64,000 bases of DNA from positions 1 through 64,000 of the forward strand of contig NVWQ02000016.1 of the NCBI GenBank assembly GCA_002733715.2, given 5' to 3'. The notes under the pieces were generated by a model that saw only the letters and a list, made by a program, of their open reading frames with translations, searched no databases and was not told the DNA's origin. A program made the translations under genes and the position numbers. The stretch's first letter is position 1, and every line of letters begins with the position of its first letter. This document shows positions 29,685 to 40,662 of the stretch, one piece after another. The DNA comes from Methylophaga sp. (GTDB lineage: Bacteria; Pseudomonadota; Gammaproteobacteria; Nitrosococcales; Methylophagaceae).

Positions 29685-30119
29685 ATGAACAAATTTACTG
29701 CTACTTTATTACTTTCATCTGCATTAATGCTTTCTGCTTGTGATCAAGCTCAAGAAGCTACTGATTCTGCCGCTGAAATGGCTGGCGATGCTATGGAAGC
29801 CACTTCTGAAATGGCTGGCGACGCTATGGATGCTACTTCTGATGCAGCAAGTGCTGTCGCTGACTCTGCCTCTGAAATGGCTGGCGATGCTATGGATGCC
29901 ACTTCTGATGCAGCAAGCGCTGTCGCTGACTCTGCTTCTGAAATGGCTGACGATGCTATAGATGCTACTTCTGATGCAGCAAGTGCTGTCGCTGATAGTG
30001 CTTCTGAAATGGTTGACGAAGCTAAAGAAATGGCCTCTGATGCGATGGATGATTCAGCAACAGAAATGCCAACTGAAGATGCTGCTAAAGACGCAGCTGC
30101 TGAGTTAATGCCTCATTAA
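29685..30119 (+). CDS. Low-complexity repeat lipoprotein
   Basis: Lipobox LSAC; repeated EMAGDAMDATSDAASAVADSAS. Confidence 0.8.
   Translation: MNKFTATLLLSSALMLSACDQAQEATDSAAEMAGDAMEATSEMAGDAMDATSDAASAVADSASEMAGDAMDATSDAASAVADSASEMADDAIDATSDAASAVADSASEMVDEAKEMASDAMDDSATEMPTEDAAKDAAAELMPH
29805..30002 (+). repeat. Three tandem 66-bp coding repeats
   Basis: Units 29805-29870, 29871-29936 and 29937-30002, each starting tctgaaatggctg. Confidence 0.85.
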
Positions 30120-30199
30120 TCAGCACCCAATATAATGCCTTTCAGGTATTAAATAAAAAAACCGGTAATGCATTAGTATTGCCGGTTTTTTATTGCGTG

Positions 30200-31030
30200 C
30201 TACTCCATCGCATCAGGATAAAATAACTGTTGCCCTGATTTTTTGAAATCAGCAATAATTGCTTGGCCCTGTTCACTTGTCACAAAATCAATATATTTTT
30301 TTGCCAATTCATATTTTACATGGCCATGCTTTTTAGGATTAACCGCCATCACATGGTAGGGATTAAACAAAGCATCATCGCCTTCAAACAACACCTTTAA
30401 ACTCGTTTTATCAGCAAAGGCAATCTGAGTACCTCGATCAGTCAAGGTATACGCCTGTTTTTCATCAGCCATTTTTAATACGGCACCCATGCCTTGTCCG
30501 GCTTGAATATACCAAGTGCCTACAGGGTTGATTTCAGCATTTTTCCACAGCGATTTTTCTTTTTTATGTGTACCTGAATCATCACCACGCGAAATAAAAT
30601 CAGTTTTTTCTTGAGAAATTAACTGCAGCGCCTGAGTGACTGTCTCAGCTTGGGCAATATTGGCAGTATCATTATCTGGTCCAATGATGACAAAATCATT
30701 ATGCATCACAGCTTTTCGATCAATGAAATCACCCGATGCAATATATTTTAACTCTGCCGCCGGTGCATGTACAAACACCACATCCACATCGCCATTGCTG
30801 CCAATTTTTAATGCTTTGCCGGTGCCGACTGCAATCACATCAACTTTAACCTTATATTTTTCTTCAAAGGCAAGGTTTAAAACAGCAAGAAGACCTGAGT
30901 TCTCCGTGCTTGTGGTTGTTGATAACTTCAAATGTTCAACGGCAAAAACCGAATTAATATTAAGTAATAAAATAAATAAAAATACCCTTGCCACCTTATA
31001 ATTCTCGCACCCAATGACCCGATTTTCCAC
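30200..31030 (-). CDS. tupA: Tungstate/molybdate-type extracellular binding protein (TupA-like)
   Basis: [60 protein letters not shown]. Confidence 0.82.
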   Translation of the reverse strand: MENRVIGCENYKVARVFLFILLLNINSVFAVEHLKLSTTTSTENSGLLAVLNLAFEEKYKVKVDVIAVGTGKALKIGSNGDVDVVFVHAPAAELKYIASGDFIDRKAVMHNDFVIIGPDNDTANIAQAETVTQALQLISQEKTDFISRGDDSGTHKKEKSLWKNAEINPVGTWYIQAGQGMGAVLKMADEKQAYTLTDRGTQIAFADKTSLKVLFEGDDALFNPYHVMAVNPKKHGHVKYELAKKYIDFVTSEQGQAIIADFKKSGQQLFYPDAME

Positions 31031-31475
31031 CTGCTTTTTCCAGCAAACGTATATCAGTCATAATCATACCTCGATCCACAGCTTTACACATATCGTAAAT
31101 AGTTAATAGCGCCACTTGCACAGCTGTTAATGCTTCCATTTCAACGCCTGTTTGCCCGCTAGTTTGAACTTGAACAAGGCATTCAACAGCCATATCATCA
31201 TCTAAGACCTTAAAATCGACGGTCACCTTAGTGAGCGCCAAAGGATGGCAAAGTGGTATCAGGTCCGATGTGCGTTTTGCCGCCATAATCCCGGCAATAC
31301 GAGCAATCCCTAGTACATCACCTTTTTTATGATTACCTTGCTTAATCAAATCTAAAGTTTTATCCAGCATCATAATTTGGCCTTTAGCCACAGCGGTGCG
31401 TTTAGTAATGGACTTATCCCCGACATCGACCATATGCGCTTCGCCGGCTTGGTTAAAATGAGTAAGATCTGACAT
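30996..31475 (-). CDS. moaC: Cyclic pyranopterin monophosphate synthase MoaC (start re-assigned to internal Met)
   Basis: [46 protein letters not shown]; the longer ORF start overlaps moaD. Confidence 0.92.
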   Translation of the reverse strand: MSDLTHFNQAGEAHMVDVGDKSITKRTAVAKGQIMMLDKTLDLIKQGNHKKGDVLGIARIAGIMAAKRTSDLIPLCHPLALTKVTVDFKVLDDDMAVECLVQVQTSGQTGVEMEALTAVQVALLTIYDMCKAVDRGMIMTDIRLLEKAGGKSGHWVREL

Positions 31476-31535
31476 GTCGGGCAACCTTATTAAATGATAT
31501 GCTGTTAATTTTGAATGAAGTGAAGACAACAAGCA

Positions 31536-31763
31536 ATGACTATTCAAGTTAAATTTTTTGCCAGCCTGCGAGAAAAGATGGGGGTCAGTGAATCTAAAAT
31601 TGAATCCGTAGCCACTGCGGGGGATGCTTGGGATCTTGTCACTAACCATGCCGAACACCCCATTAACATATTAGTTGCGATTAATCTTGAATATGCCCAA
31701 TTTGATAGCCCCGTTAATGATGGTGATGAAGTCGCCTTTTTTCCACCGGTAACGGGCGGCTAA
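31536..31763 (+). CDS. moaD: Molybdopterin synthase sulfur carrier subunit
   Basis: MoaD fold with C-terminal PPVTGG. Confidence 0.93.
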   Translation: MTIQVKFFASLREKMGVSESKIESVATAGDAWDLVTNHAEHPINILVAINLEYAQFDSPVNDGDEVAFFPPVTGG

Positions 31764-31764
31764 T

Positions 31765-32202
31765 ATGTCGATTCACATTTCAGAACAACCATTTGATCCC
31801 TGGGTAGAAATTACCCAACATCAAAAACAATCGGCGCTTGAAAAACAATTTGGCGCAACGGCAACCTTTATCGGTAGCATGCGTGATTTCAATGATGGTG
31901 CAAAGGTTTCATCCATGGTGTTAGAACACTATCCCGAAATGACACAGCGTTATTTAGAAAAACTCGAACAACAAGCACATCAAAAATGGGATTTATTGGA
32001 TTCACTCATTATTCACCGTGTCGGCGATATTTCATTAGCTGATCCCATCGTACTGATTGCATGCTGGTCTGCACATCGCAGGGCAGCACTTGATGCTTGC
32101 AACTGGTTGATAGAAGAACTAAAGCATAATGCGCCGTTCTGGAAAAAAGAAAGCCGACAGGATGGTGAGCGATGGGTTGAAAATAATACCGATGGCACTT
32201 AA
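31765..32202 (+). CDS. moaE: Molybdopterin synthase catalytic subunit
   Basis: GATATFIGSMRDFNDGAKVSSMVLEHYPEM; PFWKKE. Confidence 0.93.
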   Translation: MSIHISEQPFDPWVEITQHQKQSALEKQFGATATFIGSMRDFNDGAKVSSMVLEHYPEMTQRYLEKLEQQAHQKWDLLDSLIIHRVGDISLADPIVLIACWSAHRRAALDACNWLIEELKHNAPFWKKESRQDGERWVENNTDGT

Positions 32203-32302
32203 AGCTTAAAATATTGAAGCCAATCACAAATTAAGAAAATTGCAATAAATCATTCCTTTCCCTGTGGCATACTCCGATCATCACGGTAGGGGTAGTAATT
32301 GC

Positions 32303-33229
32303 ATGAATTTCCAACAAAAACGAATCATTTTTACTGCATTAGTTCTACTTTTACTGGCAGGCTGCGCTTCATCTCCTACCTTTGTAAACGGCAATGAATC
32401 ATTTACTGAGGCAGAAAAAAATGCCCACTTTAATGCTGTATATTTTAAAACAGAAAAACAATTTATAAATTCCCCTCCGCAATGCATTGCCATTTTACCT
32501 TTCGGTAACAAAACAGGCGATACACCAAACAATTCAACTGAACGGCTTACATTGACAGATGAGAAAATTGAGCAATTACGTTGGATCTTATATTCACATC
32601 TAGCACCCCATTCATATCAGGATGTAGAGCTAAAAAAAGTAGACCATGTTCTATCAAAACTAAATAACAAACACTATGCCGCTATCGGGAAAAAGCTTCA
32701 TTGTGATGCACTGTTAATCGGTGAGATCACAGAATATGATGCTGATTTCTTGGGGCTTTATTCACAAATATCCATCGGTGTTAATCTAAAATTGATTACT
32801 GCAAAAGATGGCTCAGTATTATGGCAAGGTCATCATATAGCCAAAAGCCACGGCGGCAGTATTCCTATAACACCCATTGATATTGCTGTTGGCGTTTATT
32901 CTGCGACTGAAAATATCAGTGATGAGCAAGTGGTACGTGTTGAAGATGATCTGTTCAGACGGTTGCTGTCAACATGGCAATTAGATCAGATCTCACCACA
33001 ACAAAGCAACACAGTGTTAGCTGATATAAATGTAGAAGCATTTCATGTAACAGCACAAAAACTGTTTTTGCGTAAAGGTCCAGGCAGGCATTTTAATGCT
33101 CAAGATGTTTTAAACCACAATGAACAACTTACATTAATAGATTCACAACACTCACCTTGGGTACAAGTAAAAGTGGCTGATGGCCAGTTAGGTTATGTCC
33201 ATAACAAATACATTAAGTCCAATTATTAA
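32303..33229 (+). CDS. DUF799-like lipoprotein with C-terminal SH3 domain
   Basis: Lipobox LLAGC; PPQCIAILPFGNKTGD; C-terminal LFLRKGPGRHFNAQDVLNHNEQLTLIDSQHSPWVQVKVADGQLGYVHNKYI. Confidence 0.8.
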   Translation: MNFQQKRIIFTALVLLLLAGCASSPTFVNGNESFTEAEKNAHFNAVYFKTEKQFINSPPQCIAILPFGNKTGDTPNNSTERLTLTDEKIEQLRWILYSHLAPHSYQDVELKKVDHVLSKLNNKHYAAIGKKLHCDALLIGEITEYDADFLGLYSQISIGVNLKLITAKDGSVLWQGHHIAKSHGGSIPITPIDIAVGVYSATENISDEQVVRVEDDLFRRLLSTWQLDQISPQQSNTVLADINVEAFHVTAQKLFLRKGPGRHFNAQDVLNHNEQLTLIDSQHSPWVQVKVADGQLGYVHNKYIKSNY

Positions 33230-33269
33230 TCAAGCCTTCCAACAGACTATCAAGTACCAAAAAATATTT

Positions 33270-35009
33270 TTACGATTTCCCCTCTTCTTGTCTATACCCT
33301 CTAGCATCCGCTAAAGCCTCAAACGCTTTATTAGTCGTAAAGAATACCTCCCCCGATAATGACTGAAGTAAAGGAGAATACTTTAACTTGTCATAAACAG
33401 GGCCTTTTATTTCTGCTAAATGCAGCTTGCATTCTTGCTCTAACAAATCACAGTTTAGTTCGTTCAGCACTTCCATCGCAGTCGTGTCCACCCTATTGAC
33501 GGCATTCATAACCAATACAAGATCTGTCATCTCTTTTACTTTCGACATCTCATTACTGAGCCGTGCTTCAACTGCATTAAGATTGCCAAAGAACAAACTT
33601 TCATCAATACGTATAAACAGGACATTTGGAATAGTTTCTACATGATGCCGAGCTATATTTCGAAAATGCTCTGTTCCTACAATACGCCCGATTACAGCAA
33701 TATGTGGAACACTGGCACGATAAAGTAAGGTGGCAAGAGATAGGGTTACACCCAAAATAATTCCACCTTCTAACCCTAATAAAATAACACCACCCGCAGT
33801 ACCTAATAGGGCAAGCCCATCGGCTTTATCATATGACCAAGCATGTTTAAATGATTTGAAATCTACCATACTGATAGCGGCCACCATTATATTGGCTGCA
33901 AGCACTGTCAGCGGTAGGCGGGCGAGCCAATGTGATGCTCCCGCTACAATTGCCATCATCATAAATGCGGATACAATACCTGCTAAAGGTGTTTGTGCTC
34001 CCGATGCCAGATTAACTGCTGAACGTGATACACCAGCACCCACTGGCATCCCGCCATAAAATGCGGCAACAATATTAGATGTCCCCAGACCAACCAGTTC
34101 CGCATTAGGCTTGATTCGCTCTCGTCGCTTGATGGCTAGAGATTCAGCGATTGAAATACCCTGCACCATACCAATCAGCGCCATCAGCAAGGCTGGCAAG
34201 GCAAGTGTTTTAACGGTGTCGTATGCGGGTAAAAAGAATTCAAAACCTGGTAATCCTTCCGCTATATGCCCAACAACGGTTACATTAGCTGTGACATCAA
34301 GCTTAAAATTCACTACCAGCACCGTGGCCAAAAAAACGATTAGTAACGGTACTAATCGTGCAATGAATGTTGCACGGCTACGGCTTAGTCCAAAACGAGT
34401 CAATAATGAAGCCAGATAAGTACGAGAGAGTATGAGAACCAAAAAGGAGATTAAGCCCATCATCATCGTCATATAATTATTTTCAGAAAACTGTTGCGTT
34501 AAGGTATTGAACAGAACATCTATTCCTCCCCCTTGATACGAAATTCCGAGCAATGATTTAAGTTGACTGATAATAATAAGAACAGCCGATCCTGAAATAA
34601 AACCACTCATTACGGGGCGGCTTAATAATTGTGATAAAAAGCCCAAGCGGAACCAGCCAAAAAGTAACAATATCATGCCTGAAAACAGTGCAAGGCTGGC
34701 TGATAGCATAATATATTCCGATGAGCCAGGGCTCGCCATCGGGCTTAAAACGCTATAGGTCATAATCGCCGTGATAGCGACAGGCCCCACTGCCTGCACC
34801 ATACTACTGCCAAACATTATATAAGCTAAAACAGGAAATATACTGACGTAGAGACCATAATGAGGCGGTAGCCCTGCTAACAAGGCATAAGCTAAACTTT
34901 GTGGTATCACCAAAATAGTGAAGATGACACCCGCTAGTACATCATGACTTAAATGTTTAGTTTGATAATGTTGTAACCAGCTAGGAATAATTTTATTGAC
35001 TATTTTCAT
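33270..35009 (-). CDS. SulP family anion/sulfate permease with STAS domain
   Basis: DVLAGVIFTILVIPQSLAYALLAGLPPHYGLYVSIFPVLAYIMFGSS; C-terminal STAS. Confidence 0.92.
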   Translation of the reverse strand: MKIVNKIIPSWLQHYQTKHLSHDVLAGVIFTILVIPQSLAYALLAGLPPHYGLYVSIFPVLAYIMFGSSMVQAVGPVAITAIMTYSVLSPMASPGSSEYIMLSASLALFSGMILLLFGWFRLGFLSQLLSRPVMSGFISGSAVLIIISQLKSLLGISYQGGGIDVLFNTLTQQFSENNYMTMMMGLISFLVLILSRTYLASLLTRFGLSRSRATFIARLVPLLIVFLATVLVVNFKLDVTANVTVVGHIAEGLPGFEFFLPAYDTVKTLALPALLMALIGMVQGISIAESLAIKRRERIKPNAELVGLGTSNIVAAFYGGMPVGAGVSRSAVNLASGAQTPLAGIVSAFMMMAIVAGASHWLARLPLTVLAANIMVAAISMVDFKSFKHAWSYDKADGLALLGTAGGVILLGLEGGIILGVTLSLATLLYRASVPHIAVIGRIVGTEHFRNIARHHVETIPNVLFIRIDESLFFGNLNAVEARLSNEMSKVKEMTDLVLVMNAVNRVDTTAMEVLNELNCDLLEQECKLHLAEIKGPVYDKLKYSPLLQSLSGEVFFTTNKAFEALADARGYRQEEGKS

Positions 35010-35038
35010 ACCATTAATGTTCTTAGGTTTTATTCTTA

Positions 35039-36510
35039 TTATTCTAAACCTAAGTCCAGAGAGTCCCATAGTTCATCAATTCGGGCCACCACATCGGCAT
35101 CACGCTCAATCGGCCGCCCCCATTCGCGCTCTGTTTCTCCGGGTAATTTATTAGTCGCATCCATTCCCATTTTTGAACCTAAACCTGACACTGGAGAAGC
35201 AAAATCAAGATAATCTATCGGCGTATTTTCTATTAACGTAGTATCACGTGATGGATCCATGCGGGTGGTGATCGCCCAGATCACATCATTCCAATCACGT
35301 ACATTGATATCATCATCGACCACAATAATAAACTTGGTATACATAAATTGGCGTAAGAATGACCAGATCCCCATCATCACCCGTTTAGCATGGCCCGGAT
35401 ATTGTTTTTCATACTGACTACTGCCATACGGTATGAACAGCCTTCAGGTGGCAGATAGAAGTCTACAATTTCGGGGAATTGTTTTTGTAGAATAGGTACA
35501 AACACTTCATTGAGTGCCACACCTAAAATAGCAGGTTCATCAGGTGGTCGGCCTGTATAAGTGCTGTGATAGATGGGATCTTTACGTTGAGTAATGCGTT
35601 CAACAGTGAAAACGGGAAATCGATCTACTTCATTATAGTAACCGGTGTGATCGCCATAAGGCCCTTCGTCAGCCATATCATCTGGGTAGATAAAGCCTTC
35701 TAATACAATCTCGGCACTAGCAGGCACTTGCAAGTCATTGCCAATACATTTCACTAATTCTGTTTTTGAGCCTCGTAATAAGCCTGCAAAAGCGTATTCT
35801 GATAAAGTATCAGGTATCGGTGTTACCGCTGCTAAGATAGTGGCAGGGTCACAACCTAACACTACACTCACAGGGAATGCTTCACCCGGATGTTGTTGTT
35901 GCCATTCTTTAAAATCTAATGCGCCACCCCGTTGTGATAACCAACGCATAATTACACGGTTTTTACCAATTACTTGTTGGCGATAAATACCCATATTTTG
36001 ACGTGGTTTATGTGGGCCTTTTGTTACCACCAGCCCCCAAGTGATCAGTGGTGCAACATCTTCTGGCCAACAATGTTGAATCGGATAATTACTTAAATCA
36101 ATATCGTCACCGTCAATAACTTGTTGCTGACAGGCGGCTGATTTGACCACTTTAGGTGCCATGTTCAATACTTGCTTGAAGATAGGCATTTTCTGCCACG
36201 CATCTTTCATACCTTTAGGCGGCTCAGGTTCTTTTAGAAAAGCTAATAATTGCCCTACTTCACGCAATGCTTCAACTGATTCCTCCCCCATGCCCAATGC
36301 CACACGATGTGCAGTGCCAAATAGGTTGGTTAAAACGGGAATATCACTGCCTTTCGGATTTTCAAATAATAAGGCAGGGCCGCCAGCACGTAAAACACGA
36401 TCACTGATCTCGGTCATTTCTAAAACGGGATCAACTTCCACTGTTATCCGTTTAAGCTCACCGCGTTGTTCTAGGTGATCGATAAAATCTCTGAGATCAG
36501 TGTATTTCAT
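35039..36510 (-). pseudogene. ubiD: UbiD decarboxylase, split into two frames by an apparent 1-nt deletion near 35,385-35,395
   Basis: ORF 35377-36510 ends [20 protein letters not shown] 35039-35380 begins [17 protein letters not shown]. Adding one A to the A5 run restores [27 protein letters not shown]. Confidence 0.9.
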
Positions 36511-36573
36511 AGGTTCTCGATATTAACAGTAGATTCCCGCTAAAATCATGCGGGAATGACGACCTTTTCTAAT

Positions 36574-38613
36574 TCAAACGGCAATGCCAGAGTGGCGTAA
36601 TAGCGCATCAATTTTCGGTTCGCGTCCTCGGAATTCGACAAATAATTCCATTGGTTCTTTTGATCCGCCTTGCTCTAAAATAGCTTGTAAGAATTCAAGT
36701 CCTGTTTGGCGATCAAAAATACCTTTCTCTTCAAATTTAGAAAAGGCATCGGCTGATAATACTTCTGCCCATTTATAACTGTAATAACCGGCAGCATAAC
36801 CACCAGCAAAAATATGCGAGAAACTATGTGCGAAACGATTAAATTCTGGTGGTTTCACTACAGCAACTTGCTCACGCACCTCAGTTAGTATTTTCTCAAC
36901 TTGGTTTGCTTGCGCAGGGTCATATTCAAGATGTAACCGGAAATCAAAGAGTGAGAACTCTAATTGTCGAACCATAATCATTGCTGATTGGAAATTGCGA
37001 GCCGCAATCATTTTATCGAACAAATCTTGTGGCAACACTTCGCCCGTTTCATAGTGACCTGAAATCAAATCTAAGGCTTCGCGCTCCCATGCCCAGTTTT
37101 CCATAAATTGGCTTGGCAGTTCAACGGCATCCCATGCCACACCATTAATGCCTGATACGCCAGCATGATGGATTTTGGTTAGCATATGATGTAAGCCATG
37201 ACCAAACTCATGAAATAAGGTGGTCACTTCATCATGGGTAAATAATGCCGGTTTATCGCCTACAGGTTCTGAGAAGTTGCAGGTTAAAAATGCTACTGGT
37301 GTTTCAATGCCTTGCTCAGTTTGCCTACGAAGCAAACATTCATCCATCCACGCGCCACCACGCTTGTGATTACGAGCGTATAAATCTAAATAGAACTGAC
37401 CACGTAGCTCACCTTCACCATCAAAAATATCAAAGAACCGGACATCTTTATGCCACACATCAATATCATCACGTTCTTTAATTTCTAGACCATAAAGCTT
37501 ATTTACCACTCCAAATAAACCTGACACTACTTTATCTTCAGGAAAATATGGCTTTAATTCTTCTTGAGAAATTGAATAACGCTGTTGCCGTAATTTTTCG
37601 GCAAAATAGGTGACGTCCCAAGCTTCTAGTTCGGTCATGCCATCAGTTTCGTTGGCAAAGGTTTTTAATTCTTCAAATTCTTTTTCTGCTATCGATTTAG
37701 ACCGTGCAGCTAAATCATTTAAGAAATCTAACACTTGCTGTGGTGATTGTGCCATTTTGGTGGCAAGCGAACGCTCGGCATGATTAGCAAAACCAATTAG
37801 ATTGGCTAACTCATGACGTAATTTGAGAATATCTTTCATCACCTCAGTATTATCCCACTCACCCGCATTGGGGCCTTGGTCAGAGGCTTTAGTAGCGAAG
37901 GCGGTATACATCTCTTCACGAAAATCGCGATCATCAGCATAAGACATCACAGGCATATAAGAAGGAAAGTCTAAGGTAAATAGCCAACCTTCAATTTCAT
38001 CACGTTTAGCAACTTGTGCCGCCATTTCTTTTGTTGACTGAGGTAAGCCAGCAAGCAATGACTCGTCAGTGATATGTTTCTTCCATGCATGAGTCGCATC
38101 CATCAAGTTTTGTTCAAATTTGGCTGTTAATTCTGTTAATGATTGAGAGATGGCTTTAAACTTATCGCGATCTTGCTGGGACAATTCAACGCCAGACAAT
38201 CGAAAATCACGAACGGCATTGTCAATTACTTTTTGCTGGGCATGATCTAAGTTTTGATATTCTGAACCTTCGGCAATAGATTTGTAGGCCTTATATAAAT
38301 CCTCATTTTGACCTAACTCAGTGCCGAATTGGCTTAACTTAGGCAGACAAGCATTATAAGCAACACGCAATTCATCTGAGTTCATCACCGAATTCAAATG
38401 ACTAACAGGTGACCATACGTGATCTATAGTGGCATCTAACGCTTCCATCGGTAATACTAAATTTTGCCATGTGGCCTTTTGTAGATCACTAAGCAATGTA
38501 TCAACAGTGTTCTTTGCATTTTCTAAAACATAATCTAATGCTGGCTCAATATATTCAGGCTTAACCCCTGAAAAAGAGGGCAATCTATTTTTTTGTAATA
38601 ATGGGTTTGTCAT
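36574..38613 (-). CDS. prlC: Oligopeptidase A (M3 family)
   Basis: TLFHEFGHGLHHML; full-length M3 peptidase. Confidence 0.93.
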   Translation of the reverse strand: MTNPLLQKNRLPSFSGVKPEYIEPALDYVLENAKNTVDTLLSDLQKATWQNLVLPMEALDATIDHVWSPVSHLNSVMNSDELRVAYNACLPKLSQFGTELGQNEDLYKAYKSIAEGSEYQNLDHAQQKVIDNAVRDFRLSGVELSQQDRDKFKAISQSLTELTAKFEQNLMDATHAWKKHITDESLLAGLPQSTKEMAAQVAKRDEIEGWLFTLDFPSYMPVMSYADDRDFREEMYTAFATKASDQGPNAGEWDNTEVMKDILKLRHELANLIGFANHAERSLATKMAQSPQQVLDFLNDLAARSKSIAEKEFEELKTFANETDGMTELEAWDVTYFAEKLRQQRYSISQEELKPYFPEDKVVSGLFGVVNKLYGLEIKERDDIDVWHKDVRFFDIFDGEGELRGQFYLDLYARNHKRGGAWMDECLLRRQTEQGIETPVAFLTCNFSEPVGDKPALFTHDEVTTLFHEFGHGLHHMLTKIHHAGVSGINGVAWDAVELPSQFMENWAWEREALDLISGHYETGEVLPQDLFDKMIAARNFQSAMIMVRQLEFSLFDFRLHLEYDPAQANQVEKILTEVREQVAVVKPPEFNRFAHSFSHIFAGGYAAGYYSYKWAEVLSADAFSKFEEKGIFDRQTGLEFLQAILEQGGSKEPMELFVEFRGREPKIDALLRHSGIAV

Positions 38614-38862
38614 GGCTCTTCATTTTTGAATTTATTAACTAGTACGAGTATACGGCAAGTTAATAGTTCAGTATAAATATTAAACAATAATTTATTGTGA
38701 AATGAATCTCAGTAAATCCCTACTAAAACAAGGAAAATAGCTACTTTGTTGTATATAAACAACTACCCCTTTAAACTTGGGTGTTTTTTACAACATAAAC
38801 TTGTTAACATAACGGCTACATGCGATTATTCGCCTACAAATATTGAGAGCTTTTTGAGAATT

Positions 38863-39582
38863 ATGCATAAATTTAACTCCTTCTCCCGAATCGGAACCCT
38901 TGTTGCCATCCTCCTATTAAGTGGTTGCGCGACTACATCACAGTCTGATGACCCTCTGGAAGGATATAACCGTGCAATGTATTCGTTCAATGATCTTGCT
39001 GATCGTGCTGTGCTAAAACCTGTTGCTAAAGTTTATGACGCAATAACACCCGATCCGATTAGTAGAGGCATCAGTAATTTCTTCAGTAATTTAAATGAGA
39101 TCACTGTTATTTTGAACGATTTACTACAATTCAAATTCGATCAAGCTGCGCATGATACAGGCCGTTTCCTATTAAATAGTACTGTAGGCTTTGCTGGAAT
39201 ATTTGATGTTGCCGGGTATGCTGGCCATACAAAAAATAATGAAGATTTTGGTCAAACACTTGGGGCATGGGGTGTAGAGCCAGGAGCCTATGTTGTTCTA
39301 CCCTTTTTTGGTCCGCGTAATGTACGAGATTCATTTGGCTTAGTAGCCGATATTTATACCGACCCTGTTGTTTATATCGACGATAATGGCACTCGAAATG
39401 CATTTGCTGCTACACGCATTATCGATTCACGCGCTTCACTTCTTGGTGCAAAAAATGTACTTGAAGAAGCTGCACTTGATGAATATATCTTTGTTCGTGA
39501 TGCTTATCTGCAACGTCGCCAAAACCTTGTATATGATGGCAACCCACCTGAAGAAGATTTCGACGTGTTTTCAGACGAATAA
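38863..39582 (+). CDS. mlaA: MlaA/VacJ family lipoprotein (start re-assigned)
   Basis: MHKFNSFSRIGTLVAILLLSGCATTSQSDDPLEGYNRAMYSFND. Confidence 0.9.
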   Translation: MHKFNSFSRIGTLVAILLLSGCATTSQSDDPLEGYNRAMYSFNDLADRAVLKPVAKVYDAITPDPISRGISNFFSNLNEITVILNDLLQFKFDQAAHDTGRFLLNSTVGFAGIFDVAGYAGHTKNNEDFGQTLGAWGVEPGAYVVLPFFGPRNVRDSFGLVADIYTDPVVYIDDNGTRNAFAATRIIDSRASLLGAKNVLEEAALDEYIFVRDAYLQRRQNLVYDGNPPEEDFDVFSDE

Positions 39583-39626
39583 TCAATTCATCGGGACAAG
39601 CAGTTCCCAACAACCTATAATAACGA

Positions 39627-39653
39627 GCCGGACATTAGTCCGGCTTTTTTACT
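39627..39653 (+). terminator. Intrinsic terminator
   Basis: GAGCCGGACATTAGTCCGGCTTTTTT. Confidence 0.75.
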
Positions 39654-39675
39654 TTCTAAAGAATGAATCTAGAAC

Positions 39676-40662
39676 ATGACCACTGCATTATTCATCGTTG
39701 CTATTCTTGCTGGCTTTGCCATACTTATTTGGGGGGCAGATCGCTTTGTCGATGGCGCAGCTAATATCGCAACAAATTTTGGCATATCGCCTCTCATTGT
39801 TGGTTTAACAATCGTTGGATTTGGTACCTCTGCACCAGAAATGTTGGTGGCTGCATTAGCCTCTTTTGATGGAGCACCGGCACTAGGTATTGGAAATGCT
39901 CTCGGTTCTAATATTGCCAATATCGGTTTGGTATTAGGCATAACCATTCTAGTCTCACCGCTTGCAGTGCACTCCGACACTTTGAAACGTGAATTTCCCT
40001 TGCTCGCCTTTATTATGGGACTTGCTATATTCTTAATGTGGGATCAGCACTTAGGCTATCTAGACGGAATAATTCTTTTCTCCGGATTTATTCTTACCTT
40101 ATTTGGTATGGCTTACCTCGCTGTCAAAAGCAGTAAAGGTGATCCTTTAGAACGAGAATTTGAAGAAGAATTCGCTGACGCTAAAATGACAACTTCTCAA
40201 TCCATTGTTAGCTTTCTGATTGGTTTAGTTGCATTACTTATAGGTTCAAAATCATTAGTTTGGGGCGCAACCGGTGTGGCGACTCTTTTAGGTGTGAGCG
40301 ATCTTATTATTGGTCTAACCATTGTTGCCATTGGCACTAGTTTGCCTGAGCTTGCCGCATCTGTAATCTCTGCATTAAAAAACCAGCATGATATCGCCGT
40401 TGGTAATATTATTGGCTCAAACATGTTTAATATCCTTGCTGTTTTAGCTATGCCTGGCCTTATTCAACCTTCACAACTAGATCCTAATATATTGTACCGG
40501 GATGTTCCTGTAATGATTGGCTTGTTTGTAATGTTATATCTCTTTGCTCGTATAGGAAAAGATGGCAAGCTGGGTCGTTTCGCAGGTTCTACAATGCTGG
40601 TCACATATATTGCTTATAATGTATTATTAGCTTATCAAAGCACTGCAGGAATCGCCGCGTGA
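39676..40662 (+). CDS. Calcium/sodium antiporter (YrbG-like)
   Basis: Two Na/Ca exchanger repeats: GFGTSAPEMLVAALAS and AIGTSLPELAASVISA. Confidence 0.92.
   Translation: MTTALFIVAILAGFAILIWGADRFVDGAANIATNFGISPLIVGLTIVGFGTSAPEMLVAALASFDGAPALGIGNALGSNIANIGLVLGITILVSPLAVHSDTLKREFPLLAFIMGLAIFLMWDQHLGYLDGIILFSGFILTLFGMAYLAVKSSKGDPLEREFEEEFADAKMTTSQSIVSFLIGLVALLIGSKSLVWGATGVATLLGVSDLIIGLTIVAIGTSLPELAASVISALKNQHDIAVGNIIGSNMFNILAVLAMPGLIQPSQLDPNILYRDVPVMIGLFVMLYLFARIGKDGKLGRFAGSTMLVTYIAYNVLLAYQSTAGIAA

Noticed and set aside
39131-39679. ORFs overlapping mlaA in other frames (39131-39403, 39368-39679, 39419-39613)
   Set aside because: Shadow ORFs of mlaA with low-complexity His/Leu/Gln-rich translations
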